Notes under the pieces: generated by a model | Told to the model about the DNA's origin: nothing | The model's input: the letters and a program-made list of their open reading frames with translations, nothing else | The model's database searches: none | Assembly: GCF_040750475.1 (NCBI RefSeq) | Contig: NZ_JABJVY010000009.1 | Span: 62,001 to 126,000, forward strand | Length of the DNA stretch: 64,000 bases | Reading direction: 5' to 3' | From: Amorphus sp040750475 | GTDB lineage: Bacteria; Pseudomonadota; Alphaproteobacteria; Rhizobiales; Amorphaceae | Shown here: in pieces, positions 41,647-50,660 of the stretch | Numbering within the stretch: the stretch's first letter is position 1 | How the letters are laid out: each line of letters begins with the position of its first letter | Position numbers and translations under genes: made by a program

Positions 41647-43647
41647 TTACCGGGTCGCAACCGGCGTCGGCTTCGGCTCGCTTCCACCGATCGCGGCAAG
41701 CGCAAACAGCGCCCCGCCCAAAGCCACCATGCCGGCGATCGCCATCACCGCGACCTCACCACCATAGGCGCCCCAGAGGAATGCAACGATTGCCGGACCG
41801 ATCGCCGTCCCCGAACGCTCGATAAACCGAAACACGCCGTAAAGACTGCCCTGTGACAGCGACGGGACGTAGCGCGCGCCAAGTTCGCCCACCAGCGCCG
41901 ACTGCGGCGTCGTGGAAAGCCCCTGGGCAATGCCGACCTGCAGCACCGCGAGTGCGGCCCCCCAAGGCGCTGGCCACAGATAGAGATGGGCTATCGCAAG
42001 CCCGCTCAACAGCGCTCCCACCACCACGAACGACACGCGTCGCCCGCCGTCGTCGCTCAGGCGCGACACCAGCGGAATCACCACCACCATCGCCAGCCCG
42101 TAGAGCATCAGCACGCGCCCGATCGTCGCCGGATCGAAACCCGCGGACGAGAGTGACAATGGCAGATAATAGAAACAGAAGCCGATCAGCAGCATCTTCG
42201 CCGGCAGCGCACACCCGACCAGAAGCGTCAGCATCTGCGGACGTTTCAGAACCGAGCCGATCTGGCGGATGCTGACACCGCCGATCGCCGCCGTCGGGTT
42301 TGGCCGGTCGCCGGAAAGCGCGACCAGCGCGCACAGATAGGCGGCCAGGCACATGGCGGCGGAGACAAGGAAAGCGGCTGCGATACCGAGCCGGTCCGCC
42401 AGGATGCCGCCGATCGGCGGGCCGCACAGCATCGCGACCATGATACCGGAGACGAACAGGCCGATGCCCCGCGCACGGTTCTGCGCGCCAGTGCGATCGA
42501 CGATGTAGCCCTGGGCCGAGACGAACACCGTGGCAAGCCCGATCGCGGTCACGGATCGGAACACGATCAGCGGCACCATCCCCCAGGCATAGGCGGTGCC
42601 CACATAGCCAATGAGCGCGAGCAGCGCTCCCGTGCGCAAAGACCGGCCTCGGCCGGCGCGCTCGGTGATGCCGTTCAAGGTGGGCTGGGCGAGCGCCACG
42701 ATCGCCATGAAGATCACGATCGGCAGCGAGATCACCATCTCGATGGAAAGGCCCGCGATCGGCTTGGCGAACGACTGGATGTAGCTCGGCAGGAACGGCC
42801 TGGCCATTTCCTCCGCGAAGAAGAACAGGAACACCGGCGCGCGCACGGCGACCAGGTTGATCGGCGGATCGGTGCGCTCGCGGGTCAGCCGGAAACGGCG
42901 GTCGATGGCCTGAAGCTCGCGGAGCGCGTCGGTATCGCCAGCGGCTTCGGCCTGCGCCATGAGCTCGGCATGTTCGCGCCGGACCCGGGCGATTTCGCGG
43001 TCGACGGTCGCCACTTCGCCCGCTAGCGGGCCGGCCCCGCCCAGCGGATCGTGGGGGCGGAAATCGTGTCGCCCCAGCGCCTCGAGCCGGCGGGCAAGAC
43101 CGCGCAGAAGCGACGCCGTCGGCATCGTGAAGGCGAAGGAAAGCAGTTCCAACGTCACCAGCAAGGAGACCAGGAGCAGAACGGCGATATCGATCCACAA
43201 GCGCCTGAGCAAGGTTTCCGCGACCGCATTCGGGATCCCCACGACGATCGAGCCGACGGTCGCACCGTTGACGACGACTGGCTGGGTCACCGTCCGCATC
43301 TGGCGCTCCAGCGGCGCCACGCCGCCTTCGCGGTCCGTCTGCGCGCTCGCCACGATCCGCCCGGCGGCGTTGGTGATGGCGGCGAACCCGAACTCCGGAT
43401 TCTCCGAGAGCACCGTCCTCAGCACCTGGTCGCCCCCGACGATCTCGTCGAGCGCGATGCCGTAGCCAACCGCCTCCCCCACCAGGCTCGCCAGCGAGCG
43501 CGCGACCACATCGGCCTTGCGGTCCAGCGCCGGCATCAAGGTGTTCTCGGCACTGCGGATCGATTGCCAGGAGATCACGGCAAGCGCCGCCGCCAGGATG
43601 ACCGTGACGAAACCAAGGATAATGAGATCGAACCTGCGCATCGTCAC
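41647..43647 (-). CDS. Sensor-MFS fusion protein 1
   Basis: A 666-residue protein. Residues 1-180 form a membrane segment, a roughly 110-residue periplasmic domain (YGIALDEIVGGDQVL to IVASAQTD) and a second segment, followed by a HAMP-like and helical linker (180-260). Residues 265-660 are a 12-segment major facilitator transporter with the loop motif GILADRLG and a conserved NGITERAGRGRS. Fusion of a chemoreceptor-like front to an MFS transporter is unusual. It starts with GTG within the stop of the upstream sensor gene (GTGA). Confidence 0.88.
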   Translation of the reverse strand: MTMRRFDLIILGFVTVILAAALAVISWQSIRSAENTLMPALDRKADVVARSLASLVGEAVGYGIALDEIVGGDQVLRTVLSENPEFGFAAITNAAGRIVASAQTDREGGVAPLERQMRTVTQPVVVNGATVGSIVVGIPNAVAETLLRRLWIDIAVLLLVSLLVTLELLSFAFTMPTASLLRGLARRLEALGRHDFRPHDPLGGAGPLAGEVATVDREIARVRREHAELMAQAEAAGDTDALRELQAIDRRFRLTRERTDPPINLVAVRAPVFLFFFAEEMARPFLPSYIQSFAKPIAGLSIEMVISLPIVIFMAIVALAQPTLNGITERAGRGRSLRTGALLALIGYVGTAYAWGMVPLIVFRSVTAIGLATVFVSAQGYIVDRTGAQNRARGIGLFVSGIMVAMLCGPPIGGILADRLGIAAAFLVSAAMCLAAYLCALVALSGDRPNPTAAIGGVSIRQIGSVLKRPQMLTLLVGCALPAKMLLIGFCFYYLPLSLSSAGFDPATIGRVLMLYGLAMVVVIPLVSRLSDDGGRRVSFVVVGALLSGLAIAHLYLWPAPWGAALAVLQVGIAQGLSTTPQSALVGELGARYVPSLSQGSLYGVFRFIERSGTAIGPAIVAFLWGAYGGEVAVMAIAGMVALGGALFALAAIGGSEPKPTPVATR

Positions 43648-44315
43648 ACCGCCCGGGAGCCAGCAAGGCGGTCGGCGATGGCCCGATGGGCCGCGTCGAC
43701 TTCCACGATCGCGGCCCGGCTGCCGCGCGGCACGAGCCCGTCGGCCGCCGCTTCCGTTTGGGTGACCCGGGCGCGCAGCAGGCGCAGGCCGAGGATCACG
43801 GCGAGCGCCGACAGGATCAGCGCCACGACAATCGCCACGATCGCGGTCTGCCAGATCGGTCGGGCCATTTCGGCGAGCGTGCGGTCGAGGCCTGGCTTAG
43901 AGGCCCGAACCACGACCTGACCTTCGACCGTCTCGAAGGCATTGCGGATCGCCACGGAATGATCCTCCGAGACGGAAGCGTCCGGCGTTTCCGTCGTGCC
44001 GATGCGGTCGGGGTCACTGGAATGCAGGATCTTGTTCGCCGGATCCACGACGTCGATCGACAAGATCAAGGAATCGGCGGCGCGTTCGCGCTCCAGAAGC
44101 CGCGCCAAGGTCTGCTGTCCCGCCAGCGGCAGGCCCAGCGACAGCGCCGTCTCGGCATCCGAGGCGACCCGCCGGGCCACGGTGTCCAGCCTCGAGCCGA
44201 CCATATCCAGATAGCTTTGGCGGATGCTTCCGTAATTGAGGTAGGCCCCGAGCGCGAGCGCTGCGACCACAACTGGAGCCAAAGCCAAGATCAGCACGAG
44301 AGCAAGCCGCTGCAT
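43644..44315 (-). CDS. Short membrane sensor 1
   Basis: A 223-residue protein from ATG 44315 (GGAG five bases upstream) with two membrane segments (about 3-25 and 155-178) around a periplasmic domain with ALSLGLPLAGQQTLARLLER and IDVVDPANKILHSSDPD. It has a short cytoplasmic tail and no kinase or other output domain. It overlaps the sensor-MFS gene by four bases. The domain resembles those of its neighbours, so it is likely a signal-receiving subunit. Confidence 0.8.
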   Translation of the reverse strand: MQRLALVLILALAPVVVAALALGAYLNYGSIRQSYLDMVGSRLDTVARRVASDAETALSLGLPLAGQQTLARLLERERAADSLILSIDVVDPANKILHSSDPDRIGTTETPDASVSEDHSVAIRNAFETVEGQVVVRASKPGLDRTLAEMARPIWQTAIVAIVVALILSALAVILGLRLLRARVTQTEAAADGLVPRGSRAAIVEVDAAHRAIADRLAGSRAV

Positions 44316-44572
44316 GCACGCTCCAATCACCTCGATCGCGACCCCAGGCTCGCACCCTTCAAGACACGGCCGGAGAGCCTCTCGGGTACCATAGAATTGG
44401 GAAGCCGGCCACTTTTCGGAGCCCCGTTACCCTGCGTCCGATCCCCGGCAGAGGCCGAACCACAATTCGTCGCCACTGGCCCCTCGGGGTTCGACGGAGA
44501 TTGTGCTATCGAACCGGAGCAATTCGGGAACCTCCCCGCATCGGCGTCAGCAAACGAGCGATCGTCAGCCCC
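44316..44572. promoter_or_regulatory. Divergent promoter region of the signalling cluster
   Basis: 257 bases between the starts of two mirrored operons, each beginning with a short membrane sensor. It must contain both promoters. I cannot fix hexamers with confidence, and see no clear operator palindrome. Confidence 0.45.
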
Positions 44573-45328
44573 ATGACCGCGTCCCGTCAGATCAGCGTCA
44601 TCTTGACCGTGACGGCCGCCGTGGCCCTGTTCCTGCTCGTGATCGCGATGACGCGGGTGCTGGAGCGCGGAGAGGTGGCACTGACGGAAGCGCGGATCGG
44701 CTTCGTGCTGTCCGATCTCGATCAAACCATCGAGCGCAATCTCAGTCTCGGCCTTCCCTTGAGCGAATTGCAGCCGATCGAGCGGATCCTGGAGCGCGCC
44801 GTCGCCAGCAATGAAGAGGTGCTCGCGCTGGAGGTGCTGAACCCGGCCGGGGTGGCGATTTATTCCACCGATCGCGGCGCCGTGGGCGAACCGATCCCGC
44901 TGGAATGGCAAAACGCCATCGACAACCGCGAAGGGGGCCGGCCCTGGCGGGTGTTCTACATGAGCACCCTCGTCGTCGGCACGGAGATCCGCAACGACTT
45001 CAACCAGACCGCCGGTTGGCTGGTTCTGATCCTCGATCCCCGCGTGCTGCCCACCCCCGGCGTTCGCCTCCCGGAGACGCTGGTCCAGTCCCTGCCTTAT
45101 GTGATGGCCGGCTTGCTGGCCACGCTGGTGCTCTCCGTCCTGATCGGCATCTTCGTGGCCCGGCGTTTCGAGCGGATCGCCGCCGACTTCGCCAATGGCG
45201 GCGATCGAGGCGCCAAGACGGAGCCCGCCACGCTGGGCCTCGGCCCGGCCCGAACCACGACGGCCTCGGCGCTCGCACGGATCGACACGGCCGTCGAGAC
45301 GTTGCGCCGCATCGATAGCGAGTTCTAA
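44573..45328 (+). CDS. Short membrane sensor 2
   Basis: A 251-residue counterpart of sensor 1: membrane segment about 10-28, a periplasmic domain with RNLSLGLPLSELQPIERILER and LEVLNPAGVAIYSTDRG, a second segment (about 170-190) and a short tail. Aligned by eye it shares the LSLGLPL core and the ILxxxVxxPA pattern with sensor 1, so they are paralogues. It is followed after five bases by the second sensor-MFS gene. ATG 44573 is used; the open frame extends 24 codons upstream. Confidence 0.8.
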   Translation: MTASRQISVILTVTAAVALFLLVIAMTRVLERGEVALTEARIGFVLSDLDQTIERNLSLGLPLSELQPIERILERAVASNEEVLALEVLNPAGVAIYSTDRGAVGEPIPLEWQNAIDNREGGRPWRVFYMSTLVVGTEIRNDFNQTAGWLVLILDPRVLPTPGVRLPETLVQSLPYVMAGLLATLVLSVLIGIFVARRFERIAADFANGGDRGAKTEPATLGLGPARTTTASALARIDTAVETLRRIDSEF

Positions 45329-45333
45329 GCCAG

Positions 45334-47190
45334 ATGCGAGCGAGCGGATCCCGTCAATCGGACGTGGCGGCCACCCTTCTCGGCCTGCTTCTGGCGCTCG
45401 TTATCGGCGCCACCTCGGCTCTGGTGTTCGCAACCGGCGACATGAACGAGAAGGGACGCCTGGTCCGGGAATCCGACACCGTTGCGAAATCGATCGGCCG
45501 CTCGATTGCCGAGGTGGTCGCGCGTGCGGTCAAACTCGGGATTCCGCTGGCCGACCTCAACGGCGTCGATGGCTATTTCTCCGACGTGATGGCCGCCAAC
45601 GCTGAGATCGACGGGCTGGCGATCGCCGACATGAGCGGTACCTTCCTGTTCGAGAAGGGCCGGTCCGATGACACCGACTTCCGCGACGCGGTCCTGGTCG
45701 TCATTCCCGTCGACCAGAAAGACGTGGGGCGCGTGCTGGTGGTGCCGTCCTATCAGCTTGCGCACGACATCCACCGCCGGGCGATCATGATCGCGATCGC
45801 CGTCACGCTGCTGTCGGGCCTTATCGCCGGCGTCTGGGTTCGGCTCTACCGCATCGAGCTGATCGACCTGCCCCGCGCCCGGCTCGTCGCCTCCTGCCGA
45901 GCGGTCGGCCGCGGTGGGTTCGACGACTACTCTCCCGTTCCCGAAGAGAGCCCGCTGCGTCCGCTCGGGCGCGCCGCCGCCCGCCTGATCGCGCCGGTGC
46001 GCCGCCATGCGCGCGAGGCCCGTGCGCTGGCGGAGGAAATCCGGGCGATCGACGTGACCGGCTCGTTCGCCTCCCGCGTCCAGGAGGCGATGGCGCCGCT
46101 TGCGCCGTTCCGCTTCGATCGGCTGGAACAGCCAACCCGTCGGATCGGGTGGAGCGGTTGGTTGGCCTTGCCGATCCTCGCCGTCGGCGGGGCCACGCTG
46201 CCGCTGATCGCCGGCTTTGCCGCCGACCGCATCGGCAACGATCCGCTGGCATCGGCGGCCATGGGCGGCGGGATCGCCGCCTCCGCTCTGGGGGCGCTGA
46301 TCGGACTGGCGCTCGCCCGCCTGATCGCGGTTCGCGTGCCACGCCTGGCCGCCGTTGCCGGCTTGCTTCTGGCCGCAGGCGCCACCGGCGTGACGTTCAC
46401 GATCCACGAGATCGTTCCCTTCGCGCTGGCCCAGCTTGGCGCCGGCATCGGCCTCTGGCTTGCCGTCTGGGGTGTGCTGGTGCGGGAAGGCGCCATGGCA
46501 CGCCGGCCCTGGAGCGGCGCGCTAATCCTCCTGTGCGCGCTCGGGATCGGCCCCATCCTCGGTGGGATCACCGCGGAGATCGTCGGGCGCCGCTACGCCT
46601 TTTTGACCTGCGCGATTGCGCTTGCCGCACTTGCCCTCTTCGCGCTCCTACAAGCCGATCGCGGCTCGTCTCGGGCGGGTTTCGGGCCACGACGCACCGG
46701 CAATCTTGCCGACCTCGCCGCGCCGATGGGGATCGCGATCGCCCTCACCGCCTGGTTCCAGATCGATCTCGCCGGATATCAGTACCGCACCGACTATGCG
46801 ACGCTGGCCTTTCATTTCGCCGTGGCGGGAACCGGAATGGCGATCGCGCTGCTTTCGAGCCTTCGCCTTTCCGCTGCGATCGGAACCGCCCTTACCGGCC
46901 TTGCCGTCCTGATCGGCGTGACCGGTGTGGCGCCGGGCTGGGCGATCTCGCTCGCCGTTGGCGTCGGCATCGGCCTTGTCGGGGCGCGGCTCGCCTCTCG
47001 GGTCTTTTCCCTTTCCGTCGTCGCGGCATTCGCGGTTGGGGTGGTCGCAGCCGGCATCGTGGAAGGGCTGAGCTACCTGGTCGCCTATCCGGCCCTCCTC
47101 GTCTGCGGCGTCGCGGCACTGGTTCTGACGGGCGTTGCCGGTATTGGCGACCTTCAGTCCGCGCGCGACCCGGCCCGGCGGAGGGGATAG
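45334..47190 (+). CDS. Sensor-MFS-like fusion protein 2
   Basis: A 618-residue protein with the same layout as sensor-MFS 1: N-terminal segment, periplasmic domain (VKLGIPLADLNGVDGYFSD to IADMSGTFLFEKG), second segment, helical linker, then about 12 hydrophobic helices (from about residue 270). The transporter half is poor in the charged loop motifs of MFS pumps, so it may have become a signalling or scaffold domain. Gene spacing of five and six bases to its neighbours marks an operon. Confidence 0.78.
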   Translation: MRASGSRQSDVAATLLGLLLALVIGATSALVFATGDMNEKGRLVRESDTVAKSIGRSIAEVVARAVKLGIPLADLNGVDGYFSDVMAANAEIDGLAIADMSGTFLFEKGRSDDTDFRDAVLVVIPVDQKDVGRVLVVPSYQLAHDIHRRAIMIAIAVTLLSGLIAGVWVRLYRIELIDLPRARLVASCRAVGRGGFDDYSPVPEESPLRPLGRAAARLIAPVRRHAREARALAEEIRAIDVTGSFASRVQEAMAPLAPFRFDRLEQPTRRIGWSGWLALPILAVGGATLPLIAGFAADRIGNDPLASAAMGGGIAASALGALIGLALARLIAVRVPRLAAVAGLLLAAGATGVTFTIHEIVPFALAQLGAGIGLWLAVWGVLVREGAMARRPWSGALILLCALGIGPILGGITAEIVGRRYAFLTCAIALAALALFALLQADRGSSRAGFGPRRTGNLADLAAPMGIAIALTAWFQIDLAGYQYRTDYATLAFHFAVAGTGMAIALLSSLRLSAAIGTALTGLAVLIGVTGVAPGWAISLAVGVGIGLVGARLASRVFSLSVVAAFAVGVVAAGIVEGLSYLVAYPALLVCGVAALVLTGVAGIGDLQSARDPARRRG

Positions 47191-47196
47191 ACGGCG

Positions 47197-49317
47197 ATGT
47201 TGCTGCGCACCCGGATCACGCTGCTTCTCTCCATCGCCTTCCTCCTGGTGATCGCAGGCCTGGTCGCGATCGGCTTTTCCCGCATCCAGATCGAACGCGA
47301 ACGCCTCTCCCAGATCGCCATCAACGGGCAGGATTCGGTGTGGCGCAGCGTCGTGGAGGAACAGACCCGCGAGCTGCACGCCATCGCCTTTGAGCTCTCC
47401 TCGCGGATCGATGGCTCCGCGAGCGGCCTGAGCCGCGACGCGATCGGCAAGGTGGTCGCCGCTTCCCACGAAGTCGTCGCCGACGCCCACGACATCCAGG
47501 TGGTCGATCCGTCCGGCAATATCCTGTTTTCCAGCTCGCCGGAACTCGGATCGCTCCCGCTGCTGTCCTCAGCCGCGATCGACCAGATCGCCACCACACG
47601 CAAGCCGATCGGCGGCCTGCGCCAGGACGGCCCGCGCAGCTACGTGATCGCGTCCGCCGTCCCCGTCATCGCCGATACGGCCGTGGCGGCGATCGTAACG
47701 GTCACGCGCGATGCCGAGGATGCGCTCGATCGGTTCTCCCAGGCGATCCACGAGCCGAGTTTCCTGGTCTCGCTGCGCGGGCGAATGGTGGAAGGCACCG
47801 CGCCGATGTTGTGGGATAAGGTACAGCCGGAAGTCTCGCCGCGCGAAGCGGGCGTGCAGGTCCTGCGTGCCGACGACCGGCTACTATTTGCCACCGGCAT
47901 GCCCGTCGTGGATATGATCGGCGGCTTCGCCGGCACCCTCGTCACGCTGCGCGATGCCACGGACAGCCTGACCAGCGCCAACCAGCTCCAAGGCGTGGGC
48001 CTCGTCGGCATTGCGATTTTCGCCGTCGTCGTGCTGATCCTGCTCTATCTTTATATGCGGCACGCCTTCCGCCCGCTGGAGCACGCGATTTCGGTGCTGG
48101 AGGCACTCTCCAAGGGCAATCTGCATCAGACCCTGGACGAGACCGGCAGCGGCGAAATTCGCAAGATTTCCGAGGCCGTGGCCGTATTTCGACGCAACGC
48201 CATCGCGCTGGAAGAAAATCGCAGCCAGGTCGAACGCCAGCGCCGGCGCCAAGAGCGCATCATCCGCCGCCAGCTCGAACGGCTCGCCGACACGCTGGAA
48301 ACGGACGGCCGCGCGGAGATCGTCGACGATCTGCAAGCAGCCGTTCGCCGGCGCCAGGACGAGGCGGCAGGCGGGCGCGGTGGCGCCCAGGACGACCAGC
48401 TCAACGTGCTGGCCACGGTTTTGCAGCGCATGTCGGCGCGGATTTCCGATCAGCACACCCGGCTAACCGCGCTGGTCAAAGAGCTGCAGGAAGCGATCAT
48501 CACCCGCGCCAAGCTCGCCGGCCTGGAGCAGGAGCTGGAAATCGCGCGCGAGCTGCAACTCTCCTTCCTGCCCCATCCGCTGCCGCCGCACTCCACGTTT
48601 GCCATCCACGGCGTGATGGAGACCGCGAAAGAGGTTGGCGGCGACTTCTTCGACTATTTCATGATCGACGAACGCCATCTGGCCGTTGCCGCCGCCGACG
48701 TCTCCGGCAAGGGCGTTCCGGCCGCGATGTTCATGGCGATCACGCGCACGCTGGTAAAGGCGACGGCCGTGTTCACCAATTCGCCGGCGGATTCCATCAG
48801 CCAGGTCAACCAGTTCATGGCCGCCGACAACGAGCAGATGATGTTCGTGACGCTGTTCTACGGCGTTCTGGACCTGGAGACCGGGATCCTCACCTACACG
48901 AACGCCGGCCACAACCCGCCCTACATCATCAAACCGTCCGGTGGCACCGCGCGACCGCTGGAGCGCACCGGCGACCCCGCCCTCGCCATCGTGGAAGACC
49001 ACGACTATCGCGAGCTCACCGTGACACTTGCACCGGGCGACACGCTGTTTGCCTTCACCGACGGTGTGACCGAAGCGTTCGACGCCGATGGCGAAGCCTA
49101 TGGCGAAGGCCGGCTGGAAGCCCTGCTGGCGGAACGCGCCGCGGCGACCGATGTGAACGCGCTTGGTGGGGTGGTCACCGCCGCGCTTTTGGAATTCGAA
49201 CGCGGCGCAGACCGCGCCGATGACGTCACCTGTCTGACGCTGCGCTATTTCGGTCCCGAAACCATCGGCTCCGACCAGACGCCATCCCAATCGTCTGGCG
49301 GCGGGTTGTCCGCATAG
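47197..49317 (+). CDS. Membrane SpoIIE/PP2C phosphatase with sensor and HAMP domains
   Basis: A 706-residue receptor phosphatase: membrane segments 8-28 and 268-287 around a periplasmic sensor (VVDPSGNILFSSSPE), a HAMP domain (about 288-341), a charged coiled coil (342-450) and a PPM/SpoIIE domain with metal-binding Asp483 (EVGGDFFD), Asp501 (AADVSGKG), Asp622 (FTDGVTEAF) and a final RADDVTC. All catalytic residues are present. Its expected substrate is the phosphorylated STAS protein (39321). The 3' end overlaps the cyclase gene on the opposite strand by 73 bases. Confidence 0.93.
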   Translation: MLLRTRITLLLSIAFLLVIAGLVAIGFSRIQIERERLSQIAINGQDSVWRSVVEEQTRELHAIAFELSSRIDGSASGLSRDAIGKVVAASHEVVADAHDIQVVDPSGNILFSSSPELGSLPLLSSAAIDQIATTRKPIGGLRQDGPRSYVIASAVPVIADTAVAAIVTVTRDAEDALDRFSQAIHEPSFLVSLRGRMVEGTAPMLWDKVQPEVSPREAGVQVLRADDRLLFATGMPVVDMIGGFAGTLVTLRDATDSLTSANQLQGVGLVGIAIFAVVVLILLYLYMRHAFRPLEHAISVLEALSKGNLHQTLDETGSGEIRKISEAVAVFRRNAIALEENRSQVERQRRRQERIIRRQLERLADTLETDGRAEIVDDLQAAVRRRQDEAAGGRGGAQDDQLNVLATVLQRMSARISDQHTRLTALVKELQEAIITRAKLAGLEQELEIARELQLSFLPHPLPPHSTFAIHGVMETAKEVGGDFFDYFMIDERHLAVAAADVSGKGVPAAMFMAITRTLVKATAVFTNSPADSISQVNQFMAADNEQMMFVTLFYGVLDLETGILTYTNAGHNPPYIIKPSGGTARPLERTGDPALAIVEDHDYRELTVTLAPGDTLFAFTDGVTEAFDADGEAYGEGRLEALLAERAAATDVNALGGVVTAALLEFERGADRADDVTCLTLRYFGPETIGSDQTPSQSSGGGLSA

Positions 49318-50546
49318 GCCGCGACGCGAGCCTTCATCCGCGCCGCCGATCGATCGGCCGGGTCGAGGGCAAGGCACGCGGAGAAGCGCTTGTCCGCTGT
49401 CGCCCAGTCTCGGGAAAGCATGGAGGAAAGCCCCTCGCCGTGGAGTGCGGCAATCTGGACATCCGCGTTCGCCACCTCGCCGGCGCGGCCGATAAGGGCG
49501 AACACGCTTTCCGGCTTGCGGCTACCGCGCGGCACGATCCGCTCCAATTCGCGGAACACGAAGCCGTCGCCCGCCCCCGCGGCCGTTTCCTCCGACACGA
49601 TGATCGGATGGCCCAGCGTCTTCGCCGCCTCCTGCAGCCGGGCGGCGAGATTCACGGTCTGCCCGATCACGGTGTAGTTGCGGCTCGAGACGGGCCCGAC
49701 ATCGCCGGCGATCACTTCGCCGGTGGCAACGCCGACCACGGCATCCATCCGCTCCGCACCCGGGATCTCGATCTCGGCGAGTTCGCGGCGCAGGTCGGTA
49801 AGCGCCTCATATTGGCCGAGCGCGGCGGCGCAGGCATCGGCCGCCTGGGTGTCGGCCTCGGTGAAGGGGGGGCCCCAGCAGGCCATGACCGCATCGCCGA
49901 TATATTTGTCGGTGATCCCGCCGGCGGCGCCGATCGGCAGCGCCATCGCCGCCAGGAAACGGTTCAGAACATCGATCAGGCGATCCGGCGGAAGCCGCTC
50001 CGACCAGCCGGTGAAATCGCGCATGTCGACGAACGAGATGGTCATGGTTTCGCGCCGGCTGGTCTGCGCATCGACCGCACCGCGCGCCAGAATCCGGTCG
50101 ACGATGCGCGGGTCGACATATTCGCCGAACAGCCGCTTGATCTTGCGCCGTTTGCGCTCCTCGGTGATGTCGGTGAACACCACGGTCACGCCAAGGCGCT
50201 CGTCCTCGCCGCTGTCGCTCTCAAGCGTCAGGAAAGAGGAGGAGACAAACAGGTTGACTTCGCGCCCATCCACGACGAGGGCGATTTCGATCGTGTGCGT
50301 CGTCTCCGCCTCGTAGACCGCCTTGAACACGACCTCGTTGAAATCGTCGAAGCTCTCTTCCATCAGGAACACTTGGCCAAAGGAGCATCCCACCACCTCC
50401 TCCGGCTTCTTGCCGAGGATGCGTCCCGCGGCCGCGTTGAACGTCATGATCCGACCGGTCAAATCGATCGTGATGACGCCGTCGCGCATGCTCTCCAGGA
50501 TCCGCTCGGAAACCAGCGCTTCCCGACGTTGCTCGTCCAAACTCAC
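49245..50546 (-). CDS. PAS domain-containing adenylate/guanylate cyclase
   Basis: A 433-residue class III nucleotide cyclase. An N-terminal PAS domain (SMRDGVITIDLTGRIMTFN, GCSFGQVF) is joined by a short coiled coil to the cyclase domain, with both metal aspartates (FVDMRDFTGW and KYIGDAVMACWG) and NYTVIGQTVNLAARLQ. A TPR-like tail follows. ATP or GTP preference cannot be settled. GTG 50546 with GGGG five bases upstream is preferred; the open frame runs to a TTG at 50630. Convergent with the phosphatase gene, whose end it overlaps. Confidence 0.9.
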   Translation of the reverse strand: MSLDEQRREALVSERILESMRDGVITIDLTGRIMTFNAAAGRILGKKPEEVVGCSFGQVFLMEESFDDFNEVVFKAVYEAETTHTIEIALVVDGREVNLFVSSSFLTLESDSGEDERLGVTVVFTDITEERKRRKIKRLFGEYVDPRIVDRILARGAVDAQTSRRETMTISFVDMRDFTGWSERLPPDRLIDVLNRFLAAMALPIGAAGGITDKYIGDAVMACWGPPFTEADTQAADACAAALGQYEALTDLRRELAEIEIPGAERMDAVVGVATGEVIAGDVGPVSSRNYTVIGQTVNLAARLQEAAKTLGHPIIVSEETAAGAGDGFVFRELERIVPRGSRKPESVFALIGRAGEVANADVQIAALHGEGLSSMLSRDWATADKRFSACLALDPADRSAARMKARVAAYADNPPPDDWDGVWSEPMVSGPK

Positions 50547-50660
50547 GAATGCCCCGCTTGCGTGTCCATCGTCGTCAATTTCACACTCAAAGCCTTGACG
50601 AAGCGAGAAGAAGGTCACGCGTGGCGACAAATGTCCAGATCATGAAGGTCCCGGAGTTCC

